A stretch of 64,000 bases of DNA from Faecalispora anaeroviscerum (GTDB lineage Bacteria; Bacillota; Clostridia; Oscillospirales; Acutalibacteraceae), in contig NZ_CANOOQ010000001.1 in the NCBI RefSeq assembly GCF_947568225.1, positions 620,001-684,000 of the forward strand. Reading direction: 5' to 3'. A program made the translations under genes and the position numbers. Under the pieces are notes generated by a model. That model was given only the letters and a program-made list of their open reading frames with translations. It made no database searches and had not been told where the DNA came from. This document shows, piece after piece, positions 50,962 through 58,712 of the stretch (positions are counted from its first letter, which is position 1; each line of letters starts with the position of its first letter).

Positions 50962-52689
50962 GTGTTTCCTAAGAGTTTGGCAAAGTTTTGGAACAAAAAG
51001 GAAAAAACAGGCCAAGATGCTTTGAAACCGGCAGAAAATGCGACCGAGCAGCCGCCTGAACCGGAAGAAGCGGAACCAGTGATCGAACCAGAGTCAGTGA
51101 TCGAATTGGAACAAATTATCGAACCAGAGCAGATGATCGAACCGGAGCAGGTGATCGAACCAGAGCAGGTTGTTGAGACAGGGCAGATGGAGCAGGAAGT
51201 AAAGGAACAAGCCCCGGAAACCGATCAGCTCGAAGATCTTCTCCCTCCAGAGCCGCCGTCGCTCGATTTAAATGTTTCTTTGAACCGTATGCGTGCTGTT
51301 TTAGAGATAGCGCTTCATGACCCTGGCCAGACGGTAACTCCTGAAGAAATTTTAGCACTATTAAAGGAGAATAAAATCAGCTACGGTGTTCTGGAAGAAG
51401 ATATCAGGGAATATTGCAGGCTGGCCGATTTTACGAAGCCTCTGGTTTGCGCGGTCGGCAAGCAGGTAAAGGATGAAAGCGACGGCCGCATCGATTTTAA
51501 TTTTGAAACCGATAAGGTTCTTCGTCCTATCCAGCGGAAAGACGGTACTCTGGATTACCGTGAACTTGGGCTGGTGAAAAACATCTCAAAGGGAGACCAT
51601 CTTTGTACCTTGGTACCCCCAAAGCCGGGAAGCGACGGCATGGATCTTTTCGGCAAGGTTATACCTTACCACAAGGGGGCGGTTCCTGTTTTGCCAGTGG
51701 GCGTGAATACGGAAGTTTCAGAGGATGGACTTACGTTGATTTCCACGGTGGACGGCAGCATTGAAATGCTGCCAAATGCGATTAATGTCAATGAGATTTT
51801 TATTGTCAAGGGTGATGTTGGCCGAGATTCCGGCAATGTTTCAGCTAAATGTTCCGTCCTGATACAGGGTGACGTAAAAAGCGGATTTTTTGTCAGTGCG
51901 GGGGGCGATATCACGGTTCGCGGAATCGTGGAGCACGCACATCTGGAGGCGGGCGGGAACATCGTCATTTCCCAGGGAATGAACGGCGGGGGAAGAGGCA
52001 GCCTGAAAGCTGGCGGTAATATTTCTGGCAAGTTTTTTGAGAACGCTATTTTGGATGCGACACATGAGATTTACGCCAGTATCATTATGAGCAGCAATAT
52101 CCGGGCTGGTGGATCACTGATCCTAAACAAAGACGTGGCTACATTAGTCGGCGGTGATTGCACGGTGGGGTGTGGCGTTTTTGCCAAGAACATCGGGAAT
52201 CAGTCCGGCAGTGTTACCCGGGTGCGGATCGATTCCCGGGAGCTAAATGCCCTTTTGACCCAGAGTTCAAAAAAGCTGAAGGATCCGGAGGTGCTGAATC
52301 ATGAGTTGGAGACAGCGAGCCAGGAGCAGGAAGCATTTGAAGATCGTTATGAGCAGATTCATCAGCAGTTTATTCAGCAAAATCCTACGGACGATGGTTC
52401 TGGATTTGAACAGGTACGAAAAGCGGCGGAAGCAAAAAAAATTGTATTTTCCAAAAAAATTGAAGAACTGAAAGAACAGCTCCAGGAATCGGAAGATTCA
52501 TTAAATTCATTTTTGAGCTATTCCGTCATCGCCAAAGGAATGGTATATCCCGGCGTGAAGATGGAGATTGCGGGTTATACCTACAATATCATTAAAGAAA
52601 CAAGCTGCGCAAAATTTTATCTTACATATGGGAAGATTGAATGGCGGCCTGCTGTGCCGACTGATACACCGGACACTGTAAAGCGCTAA
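50962..52689 (+). CDS. DUF342/FapA-family polymer-forming protein in the flagellar operon
   Basis: A 575-residue cytoplasmic protein. The front (about 18-75) is an acidic repeat EPEQ(V/M)IE coded by six 18-bp units. The FapA/DUF342 beta-helix domain follows (about 150-430), with LGLVKNISKGDHLCTLVPPK, a run of GDV and GG turns and AGGNIVISQGMNGGGRG. A coiled coil (about 440-510) and short tail finish it. FapA-like proteins recur in clostridial fla/che operons but their job is not known; a scaffold or polar polymer is possible. GTG 50962 has AAAAGGG at best spacing; GTG 50953 and ATG 50956 are alternatives. Confidence 0.8.
   Translation: MFPKSLAKFWNKKEKTGQDALKPAENATEQPPEPEEAEPVIEPESVIELEQIIEPEQMIEPEQVIEPEQVVETGQMEQEVKEQAPETDQLEDLLPPEPPSLDLNVSLNRMRAVLEIALHDPGQTVTPEEILALLKENKISYGVLEEDIREYCRLADFTKPLVCAVGKQVKDESDGRIDFNFETDKVLRPIQRKDGTLDYRELGLVKNISKGDHLCTLVPPKPGSDGMDLFGKVIPYHKGAVPVLPVGVNTEVSEDGLTLISTVDGSIEMLPNAINVNEIFIVKGDVGRDSGNVSAKCSVLIQGDVKSGFFVSAGGDITVRGIVEHAHLEAGGNIVISQGMNGGGRGSLKAGGNISGKFFENAILDATHEIYASIIMSSNIRAGGSLILNKDVATLVGGDCTVGCGVFAKNIGNQSGSVTRVRIDSRELNALLTQSSKKLKDPEVLNHELETASQEQEAFEDRYEQIHQQFIQQNPTDDGSGFEQVRKAAEAKKIVFSKKIEELKEQLQESEDSLNSFLSYSVIAKGMVYPGVKMEIAGYTYNIIKETSCAKFYLTYGKIEWRPAVPTDTPDTVKR
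51079..51186 (+). repeat. 18-bp tandem repeat in the DUF342 gene
   Basis: Six consecutive units like GTGATCGAACCAGAGCAG, the last most diverged, coding (V/I/M)IEPEQ. The repeat keeps frame and gives a strongly acidic, flexible N-terminal arm. Confidence 0.85.
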
Positions 52690-52764
52690 ACCAAAATTAA
52701 TGAAAATGGATCCCGCTTTCAGGGCAGTACAGTGTCCCTCCGGCGGCGAAAGGAGTTGGAGTTT

Positions 52765-53382
52765 ATGTTGAGTATCGACGAATTAAATGAAATACACCTA
52801 GACGTACTAAGAGAAATCGGAAATATCGGTGCTGGAAATGCGGCTACCTCGCTCTCTCAAATGCTGAACTCAGAAATCAACATGTCTGTGCCGAAAGTCC
52901 GCATTCTGGATATCAGTGATGCGGCCACCGCCCTCGGCGGCCCGGAGAACCCGGTGATTGGGATTCTTGCAAAGATTTCGGGAGAAATTGACGGACTAAT
53001 GATGTTTATCGTCGGGCAGTCCTTTGCGGGAGCCGTACTGGAAAGCTTGCTGGGGGAAAAACAGGTTAGCTATGCCGCACTCACAGAAATGCAGCTTTCC
53101 GCGATCTCCGAGATTGGCAACATCATGATTTCGGCTTACCTTGGGTCGATCAGCACCTTGTCTCAAATGTCCATCAAATCTTCCGTTCCGGCTATTGCGG
53201 TAGATATGGCTGGTGCTTTGCTAAGTGTACCTGCCATTGAAATGCGCACGGTCTCGGATAAGATTATCTTTATTCAGGAAGATTTTCTCAGCTCAGCGAA
53301 CGACATTACCTCCAACATGATGCTGATTCCGAGCATGGAATCACTGGATAGATTAATGCAGAAATTAGGGATCCAATTATGA
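52765..53382 (+). CDS. cheC: CheY-P phosphatase CheC
   Basis: CheC dephosphorylates CheY-P and binds CheD. The 205 residues hold both phosphatase half-sites, Glu 17/Asn 20 (REIGNIGAGNAATSL) and Glu 116/Asn 119 (SEIGNIMISAYLGS). I chose ATG 52765 behind GGAG; an upstream in-frame ATG at 52732 adds a basic stretch that overlaps the ribosome site. The stop overlaps cheD by 4 bases. Confidence 0.93.
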   Translation: MLSIDELNEIHLDVLREIGNIGAGNAATSLSQMLNSEINMSVPKVRILDISDAATALGGPENPVIGILAKISGEIDGLMMFIVGQSFAGAVLESLLGEKQVSYAALTEMQLSAISEIGNIMISAYLGSISTLSQMSIKSSVPAIAVDMAGALLSVPAIEMRTVSDKIIFIQEDFLSSANDITSNMMLIPSMESLDRLMQKLGIQL

Positions 53383-53864
53383 GTAACATGATAACCATCG
53401 GCATTTCTGATATGAGAGTGGTGAAAGGCGGTGAGCAGCTTGTCACGTATGCGTTAGGTTCCTGCGTGGGAATATGCCTGTATGATCCTCTGCGCAAAAT
53501 TGGCGGGTTGGGTCACATCATGCTGCCAAAATACCCCACAGCGAATCCAAAAGAAAACAAATATCGGTTTGCTGATACCTGTATCACTGAAATGCTTCGG
53601 GAAATGGAACGGCTGGGCGCTTATCGCGCCCAGCTGACAGCCAAGATTGCCGGTGGAGCCAAGATGTTCGAGGTTTCGGGAGATTCGGCCTTTGGCAATA
53701 TTGGCCAGAGAAATGTCATGGCTGTTCGAGCTATGCTGGCTTACGAGAAGATTCCCATCAAGGCGCAGGATACCGGTCTGAACTACGGTAGAACCTTGTA
53801 TTTTACAACAGATGACGGCGTGATGACGATTAAGTCCTTCGCAAATGGAGTGAAGGTGTATTAA
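53379..53864 (+). CDS. cheD: Chemoreceptor glutamine deamidase CheD
   Basis: CheD deamidates receptor glutamines and is regulated by CheC. The 161 residues show the catalytic Cys 29 (TYALGSCVGICLYD) and His 46 (GGLGHIMLP), with Thr 23 completing the triad, plus AKIAGGAKMFE and NIGQRNV. It is the last gene of the operon. Confidence 0.94.
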   Translation: MSNMITIGISDMRVVKGGEQLVTYALGSCVGICLYDPLRKIGGLGHIMLPKYPTANPKENKYRFADTCITEMLREMERLGAYRAQLTAKIAGGAKMFEVSGDSAFGNIGQRNVMAVRAMLAYEKIPIKAQDTGLNYGRTLYFTTDDGVMTIKSFANGVKVY

Positions 53865-53871
53865 AATCCGA

Positions 53872-53926
53872 GAAAAAAGCTTTCTATAAAATCCTGTTAA
53901 GTGGATTTTAAAGAAAGCTTTTTTAC
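53872..53926 (+). terminator. Terminator of the fla/che operon
   Basis: AAAAAAGCTTTCT pairs with AGAAAGCTTTTTT, extended inward by TAAAATCC with GGATTTTA around TGTTAAGT. It is among the strongest hairpins in the window and ends about 24 kb of co-directional genes. Confidence 0.92.
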
Positions 53927-53979
53927 TTTAGCTATTTATTTTTTCTACTAAAAAGTAAAAATTGCGTTCAGAACATAAA

Positions 53980-54012
53980 AAAGAGGAAACGGATTTTCCG
54001 TTTCCTCTTTCT
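53980..54012 (-). terminator. Terminator of rpsF-ssb-rpsR
   Basis: AAAGAGGAAACGGA pairs with TCCGTTTCCTCTTT (14 bp, TTT loop), 14 bases beyond the rpsR stop. On the minus strand it runs into TTTTTTATG. Confidence 0.88.
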
Positions 54013-54025
54013 GAATCTTGTTAGA

Positions 54026-54286
54026 TCAGTCGCTGCTGAAAGGCAGCAAAGCGATATGACGTGCGCGCTTAATCGCAACAGTCAGTTCACGCTGATGATG
54101 TGCGCAAGTGCCGGTGACTCTGCGGGGCAGAATCTTCGCACGCTCCGAAATAAAGCGGCGCAGCTTCGCTACATCCTTATAATCGATGGTGTCGATTCGT
54201 TCTACGCAAAAACTGCAAACCTTTTTGCGTCCTTTTCGTCCGCCGCGACGATTGTCGCGCTCGGGCCGATCATTTCTATCAGCCAT
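54026..54286 (-). CDS. rpsR: 30S ribosomal protein S18
   Basis: An 86-residue small-subunit protein binding next to S6. The front is basic (RRGGRKGRKKVCSFC) with a C-x2-C pair. The core is IDYKDVAKLRRFISERAKIL and TGTCAHHQRELTVAIKRARH. It is the third gene of the rpsF-ssb-rpsR operon. Confidence 0.97.
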   Translation of the reverse strand: MADRNDRPERDNRRGGRKGRKKVCSFCVERIDTIDYKDVAKLRRFISERAKILPRRVTGTCAHHQRELTVAIKRARHIALLPFSSD

Positions 54287-54337
54287 GCCAAAAGCCTCCT
54301 TTTCTCATTCAAAAAATAAAGTAAATACGCGAGAAAA

Positions 54338-54793
54338 TTAGAACGGCAGATCGTCGTCTGTCGGGATTTCCTCAAAATCACCGGTATTTCCGCTGGTGTA
54401 GGCGGGGGCAGAGGCCATCGGTGCGTCGGAACGGCTGTAAGAGCCATTTCCGGAACCAGGAGCTCCGCCATCGCGTTTGGATTCCGCAAAATGCACGTTA
54501 TCCGCAACGATTTCAAAAGCCTTACGCTTGTTTCCGTCCTTGTCCTGATAGCTGCGAGTTTGAATCGAGCCCTGAACTGCAATTAACTGTCCCTTGCGGA
54601 AGTACTTGCATACAAATTCCGCAGTGGAACGCCATGCGACAATATCGATAAAATCTGCCTGGCGATCAGCGCCGGACTTGACGTAAGACCGATCTACCGC
54701 AATCGTGAAACTGGTGACAGCAATGTCACTGGTAGTGTGACGAAGCTCAGGGTCAGCAACCAGCCTGCCCATTAATACAGTCACATTGAGCAT
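54338..54793 (-). CDS. ssb: Single-stranded DNA-binding protein
   Basis: A 151-residue SSB with the OB fold (NVTVLMGRLVADPELRHT, then RKGQLIAVQGSIQTRSYQD). It has a Gly/Ser-rich linker and the acidic protein-docking tip DDDLPF. I chose ATG 54793 for the conserved ML-N-VTLMGRL start; the frame opens three codons earlier inside rpsF. The start sits just beyond the rpsF stop. Confidence 0.96.
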   Translation of the reverse strand: MLNVTVLMGRLVADPELRHTTSDIAVTSFTIAVDRSYVKSGADRQADFIDIVAWRSTAEFVCKYFRKGQLIAVQGSIQTRSYQDKDGNKRKAFEIVADNVHFAESKRDGGAPGSGNGSYSRSDAPMASAPAYTSGNTGDFEEIPTDDDLPF

Positions 54794-54798
54794 ATCGA

Positions 54799-55155
54799 TC
54801 ACTCTCTTTCAGCAGTTTCAGTTTTCTGGACTTCAACAGCCTTTTTCGGCTTCTCTTTCTTTACTTCTTTTTTGACAATGAGAGAACGAAGAACTCCGTC
54901 GGTAATTTTGTAGATACGATCCAGTTCCGCGATGAACTCGGGGCCACTGGTAAAGCTGATTAAGGTGTAGTAACCCTCAGTCTGCTTTTCGATGGGATAC
55001 GCAAAGCGGCGTTTGCCCCACTCATCCACATTATCGATCGTAGCATTGTTTTCGATCAGAGTCTTAAACTTCTGAACATTTGTCTGAACGGCCTCTTCAC
55101 CCTGTGCTGTGGACAACATGAATACGGTTTCATACTTGTTTTTTACATCTGGCAT
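54799..55155 (-). CDS. rpsF: 30S ribosomal protein S6
   Basis: A 118-residue protein with the S6 fold (KYETVFMLSTAQGEEAVQTN, then WGKRRFAYPIEKQTEGYYTL) and a Lys/Glu-rich tail. It is the first gene of the operon, with GGAGGTG ahead and its own promoter at 55249-55277. Confidence 0.97.
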   Translation of the reverse strand: MPDVKNKYETVFMLSTAQGEEAVQTNVQKFKTLIENNATIDNVDEWGKRRFAYPIEKQTEGYYTLISFTSGPEFIAELDRIYKITDGVLRSLIVKKEVKKEKPKKAVEVQKTETAERE

Positions 55156-55248
55156 TTTATTTGCACCTCCTTCTGGACTTTGGCCCCAACAAAACGCTGG
55201 AGCAAGGATATGAAAAGCACTGCCCGCTGGGGCAGGCCTAACAGATTA

Positions 55249-55277
55249 ATTATATCAGCGTGACTCAGGCGAGTCAA
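55249..55277 (-). promoter_or_regulatory. Sigma-A promoter of rpsF-ssb-rpsR
   Basis: Minus strand: TTGACT (55277-55272), 17 bases, TATAAT (55254-55249). The start is near 55242, leaving a leader of about 87 bases with a CTGCCC-CAGC-GGGCAG hairpin. Confidence 0.85.
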
Positions 55278-55326
55278 GCTATTTTTTCGCTTTGTAGGAA
55301 TAAGTTGGGAAATAGGGAAGAGCCGC

Positions 55327-56202
55327 TTACAAAGTGTTTGCAATCTCCTTTAAATAAGCGCGAAAGCCGTCCCCAACCTCCGGGTGCTTAAGCGCCACCT
55401 CTACCGTGGCCTGTAGAATGCCGAGCTTGTTGCCCATATCGTAGCGTTTGCCTGTGAACTCCACCGCGGTCATCCCCTGGGTTCGGGCCAGCACGCGCAT
55501 TGCATCGGTCAGCTGAATTTCTCCGCCGCTTCCGGGCTGGGTTTGGTCGAGTATATCGAAAATCTCCGGCGGCAGAACGCAGCGCCCCAGAATGGAGTAG
55601 TATGAAAACACTTTGTCGGGAGAGGGTTTTTCGATCATGTCGGTGCAGCGGAACAGACGGTCGCGTACGGGCTCCACCTTCAGCGAGCTGTATCGGCTGA
55701 TTACTTCGGGTGATACCTTGTTTACTCCCAGCACACCCTTGCCAAATTCCTCATACGCGCGGATCAACTGGCCGCATGCTGGGTCTTCTCCAATAATGAC
55801 GTCGTCGCCGTAGAGTACGGCAAACGGCTCATTTCCAATAAAGGAGCGCGCGCAGTTTACTGCGTGGCCGAGCCCGCGAGTTTCCTTCTGGCGTATAAAG
55901 TGAATATTGGCCAAGTGGGAGATCTCCACAATACTGTTGAGGAGAGACTCTTTGTCCGCACCGCCCTGCGCGAGATGAGCTTCCAGCTCCGGGGCACGGT
56001 CAAAATGATCTTCAATCAACCCTTTGCCGCGATTGGTAATAATCAAAATATCAGTAATGCCGGAATGAACGGCTTCTTCAACAATATACTGAATCGCCGG
56101 TTTGTCCACAATAGGGAGCATTTCCTTCGGCATAGATTTTGTGACAGGAAGAACACGCGTGCCAAGTCCCGCAGCGGGAATGACAGCTTTTGTTATTTTC
56201 AC
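55327..56202 (-). CDS. galU: UTP-glucose-1-phosphate uridylyltransferase
   Basis: Makes UDP-glucose, a precursor for cell-surface glycans. The 291 residues contain the nucleotidyltransferase signature AVIPAAGLGTRVLPVTKSMP and KEMLPIVDKPAIQYIVEE, then FAVLYGDDVI near 130 and GKRYDMGNKLGILQA near the end. It follows the zinc-finger gene by 29 bases and may be co-transcribed with it. UDP-glucose would serve either polysaccharide locus. Confidence 0.94.
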   Translation of the reverse strand: MKITKAVIPAAGLGTRVLPVTKSMPKEMLPIVDKPAIQYIVEEAVHSGITDILIITNRGKGLIEDHFDRAPELEAHLAQGGADKESLLNSIVEISHLANIHFIRQKETRGLGHAVNCARSFIGNEPFAVLYGDDVIIGEDPACGQLIRAYEEFGKGVLGVNKVSPEVISRYSSLKVEPVRDRLFRCTDMIEKPSPDKVFSYYSILGRCVLPPEIFDILDQTQPGSGGEIQLTDAMRVLARTQGMTAVEFTGKRYDMGNKLGILQATVEVALKHPEVGDGFRAYLKEIANTL

Positions 56203-56231
56203 AGAATTCCCTCCTACCGGTAATCATAATT

Positions 56232-57320
56232 TTATGAAAAGAAATTTGGGAGATAAATAATAATAGAATAGCAGATCAGCAGGCATAAGGCCAGCGAAAC
56301 ATTCACGCCTCCGTTTTCCTGTAGCGCTTTGTCATACTCAGCCGTCACGGGGTATTCCGTTTTCAGCCTGTGGATATTCTCCACGCAGTGCCGGTAATAC
56401 AGGCGGTTTCCGGCAAAGCCGCAGTACATCATAATTCCAGCCTGAATCAGAAGCGTAAAAAGAGGGGTGAACAGTAGAAAAATACTGCCCGGGTCAAGCT
56501 GATATACCAGCTCAGTCACTTTCATCAGCTCTTCATAAGAAGGATATACGCTGGTGCTGATTCCTGCCTGCTCATACAGATTGATCAAAAGGGGAGAGGA
56601 GTAGTTTAAGGATACAAACGTGCTGATCACAAACAATGCGGCCATCCACGCGGTCAGGATCGTACCGATCCGGTACATTTTGCGGTACAGCATCCACCCG
56701 CCTGAAAATAGAAAGGCCGAAAAGCTGAAATGCCCATGGTTTGTCCTCTTCTTGTGAAAAAAGACAGAGAGAAAATAAGAGGAATTATTTTGAACGTATT
56801 TTGCGATTTCCCCTGCGGTGATGTCGTCCTCAATCGGTTCGTCGGCCCGGATGGTGATGGGTGAGAATGGGTTCGGCGCACTCTGGTACGGCGAATCGTC
56901 CTGCGTGGGGTCAATGGGTGCGTTCGGCAAAGCCGGACTGCCTGGATTCTGGTACCCTGAATTCTGGTACGGATTCTGGTAGCCGGGCGGATCATTCCGC
57001 AAGGGCTCCTGTCCCGAATGCGGAGCCGCTCCCTGACGGTTCAGAGAAGAACCGCACCGGCTGCAGAATAAGGCGTCCGATGGGTTGTTTCTGCCGCAGG
57101 CCGGGCAGACAATCTCCGGGTCCTGCTTGTGGGCAGTGGAGTCCTCCGCGGGAGGAGTCCAGTGCGTTCCGGTGTGGTGCGTATCTGAAAACAGGCATTT
57201 GCCCTCTTTTTCATAGCAGTGCCGATGGTAAGGCGCCCCACAGTCCGGGCAGACAACAATGTCATCGTCCTCCTGAAAGGGAATGCCGCAGACCGGGCAT
57301 TTGATGCCAGTATACTTCAT
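56232..57320 (-). CDS. RING-like zinc-finger membrane protein with DUF2628-type tail
   Basis: A 362-residue protein. It opens with a prokaryotic RING-finger family 1-like motif (CPVCGIPFQEDDDIVVCPDC, then the H-C pair in PYHRHCYEKEGKC). A second zinc ribbon follows (CPACGRNNPSDALFCSRCG), then a Pro/Asn/Tyr-rich linker (QNPYQNSGYQNPG). The C-terminal half has helices and a GGWMLYRKMY segment typical of DUF2628 proteins. Function is unknown. I chose ATG 57320 with AGGAGG ahead. It lies in front of galU with a promoter at 57395-57423. Confidence 0.75.
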   Translation of the reverse strand: MKYTGIKCPVCGIPFQEDDDIVVCPDCGAPYHRHCYEKEGKCLFSDTHHTGTHWTPPAEDSTAHKQDPEIVCPACGRNNPSDALFCSRCGSSLNRQGAAPHSGQEPLRNDPPGYQNPYQNSGYQNPGSPALPNAPIDPTQDDSPYQSAPNPFSPITIRADEPIEDDITAGEIAKYVQNNSSYFLSVFFHKKRTNHGHFSFSAFLFSGGWMLYRKMYRIGTILTAWMAALFVISTFVSLNYSSPLLINLYEQAGISTSVYPSYEELMKVTELVYQLDPGSIFLLFTPLFTLLIQAGIMMYCGFAGNRLYYRHCVENIHRLKTEYPVTAEYDKALQENGGVNVSLALCLLICYSIIIYLPNFFS

Positions 57321-57394
57321 GCTTGAAAGCCTCCTGTAATACATCGCCAATGGTCCAAAGCCCGGCGATTAGGATCTGAATCCTTAATACAATT

Positions 57395-57423
57395 ATTGTA
57401 CCTAATTCTGAAGCAAACTGCAA
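57395..57423 (-). promoter_or_regulatory. Sigma-A promoter of the zinc-finger/galU unit
   Basis: Minus strand: TTGCAG (57423-57418), 17 bases, TACAAT (57400-57395). It is divergent from the prfB promoter. Confidence 0.6.
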
Positions 57424-57486
57424 TCATTTCTTGCATAAGTTTTCAGTACGTTCACAGACTCTCAAGGGGAGAAGAGATGGTTTTTC

Positions 57487-57515
57487 TTTACATTTGAACA
57501 AAAATAACTTATAAT
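57487..57515 (+). promoter_or_regulatory. Sigma-A promoter of prfB
   Basis: TTTACA (57487-57492), 17 bases, TATAAT (57510-57515). The start is near 57522, about 48 bases before the prfB ATG. Confidence 0.75.
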
Positions 57516-57569
57516 ATTTTATTATTGTGCAGAAACAAAACTTTGATTTATGATAGAAGGATGGTACGG

Positions 57570-58697
57570 ATGCTGCAATTTGAGGAATTAAAGCTGGCAC
57601 TGGAAAAACTCAGGCCAGACATTAACGATTTAGCGGATGCGCTGGGGCTGCAGAGCATGAAGGAAGAGATTTCGCAGTTGGATGAGCGGGCCGCGATGCC
57701 GGGCTTTTGGGACGACATGGAGCGTTCCCAAAAAATTCTTCAGCGCTCCAGCATGCTGAAGAATAAAATCGCGACTTACGAAAAGCTGTGTTCTTCGCTG
57801 GAGGATGCTCTGGCTTTGGTCGAACTGGCAAATGAGGAAGAGGATCTCTCCCTGCTGCCGGAAGCTCAGCAGGAATATCAGAAAATACAGTCCGATCTGG
57901 AAGCAATTCGTCTGACTACCCTGCTCAAGGGCGAATACGACGCTAAAAACGCAATTTTAACCTTTCACGCGGGAGCGGGTGGAACAGAAGCGCAGGATTG
58001 GGCCTCCATGCTGTTCCGCATGTACGGCCGCTGGGCAGAGCGCCACGGCTTTCAGGTTAAAACGCTGGACTATCTGGATGGAGAAGAGGCCGGCCTGAAA
58101 AGTGCCTCGATTCTGATTGAAGGTGTAAATGCATACGGCTTTTTAAAAAGTGAAGCGGGCGTTCACCGGCTGGTGCGCGTATCTCCCTTTGATGCGTCGG
58201 GCCGCCGTCACACTTCGTTTGCTTCGCTTGAGGTCATGCCTGAAATCGACAGCGATACCTCTGTGGAGATCAGCCCGGATGATATTGAAATGCAGGTGTA
58301 CCGCGCAAGCGGCGCGGGAGGACAGAAGGTTAACAAAACCTCTTCTGCCGTCCGTCTGACGCATAAGCCCACCGGCATTGTTGTTTCCTGCCAGGTAGAG
58401 CGCAGCCAGTATCAAAACCGCGATGTCGCGATGAAAATGCTGATTTCAAAGCTCGTCGAGATCAAAGAGCGCGAGCATTTGGAAAAGATTGAGGATATTA
58501 AGGGCGATCAGAAGGAAATTGCCTGGGGCAGCCAGATCCGCTCTTATGTTTTTATGCCCTACACGATGGCCAAGGATCACCGCACCGGCTTCGAAATGGG
58601 TAATATCTCTGCCGTTATGGACGGCGATCTGGATGGTTTTATCAACGCATATCTCAAGGCGCAGAATCTTGGCACATTGGGAGATAACATCGAGTAA
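57570..58697 (+). CDS. prfB: Peptide chain release factor 2
   Basis: RF2 releases peptides at UAA and UGA. The 375 residues include the stop-codon recognition tripeptide in VSPFDASGRRHTSFAS and the catalytic GGQ loop (RASGAGGQKVNKTSSAVRLT). I chose ATG 57570, 9 bases after AGAAGG; in-frame ATGs upstream lie in or ahead of this site. The N-terminal region is continuous through FWDDMERSQ with no internal UGA, so the +1 programmed frameshift that autoregulates prfB in most bacteria is absent. Confidence 0.95.
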   Translation: MLQFEELKLALEKLRPDINDLADALGLQSMKEEISQLDERAAMPGFWDDMERSQKILQRSSMLKNKIATYEKLCSSLEDALALVELANEEEDLSLLPEAQQEYQKIQSDLEAIRLTTLLKGEYDAKNAILTFHAGAGGTEAQDWASMLFRMYGRWAERHGFQVKTLDYLDGEEAGLKSASILIEGVNAYGFLKSEAGVHRLVRVSPFDASGRRHTSFASLEVMPEIDSDTSVEISPDDIEMQVYRASGAGGQKVNKTSSAVRLTHKPTGIVVSCQVERSQYQNRDVAMKMLISKLVEIKEREHLEKIEDIKGDQKEIAWGSQIRSYVFMPYTMAKDHRTGFEMGNISAVMDGDLDGFINAYLKAQNLGTLGDNIE

Positions 58698-58712
58698 ACA
58701 GGGGGCCGTGTC

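Noticed and set aside
55156..55242. S6:S18-type autoregulatory motif in the rpsF leader
   Set aside because: A hairpin is present, but I could not find the conserved CCG bulge of the known motif in the leader, so I left it as an unnamed hairpin.
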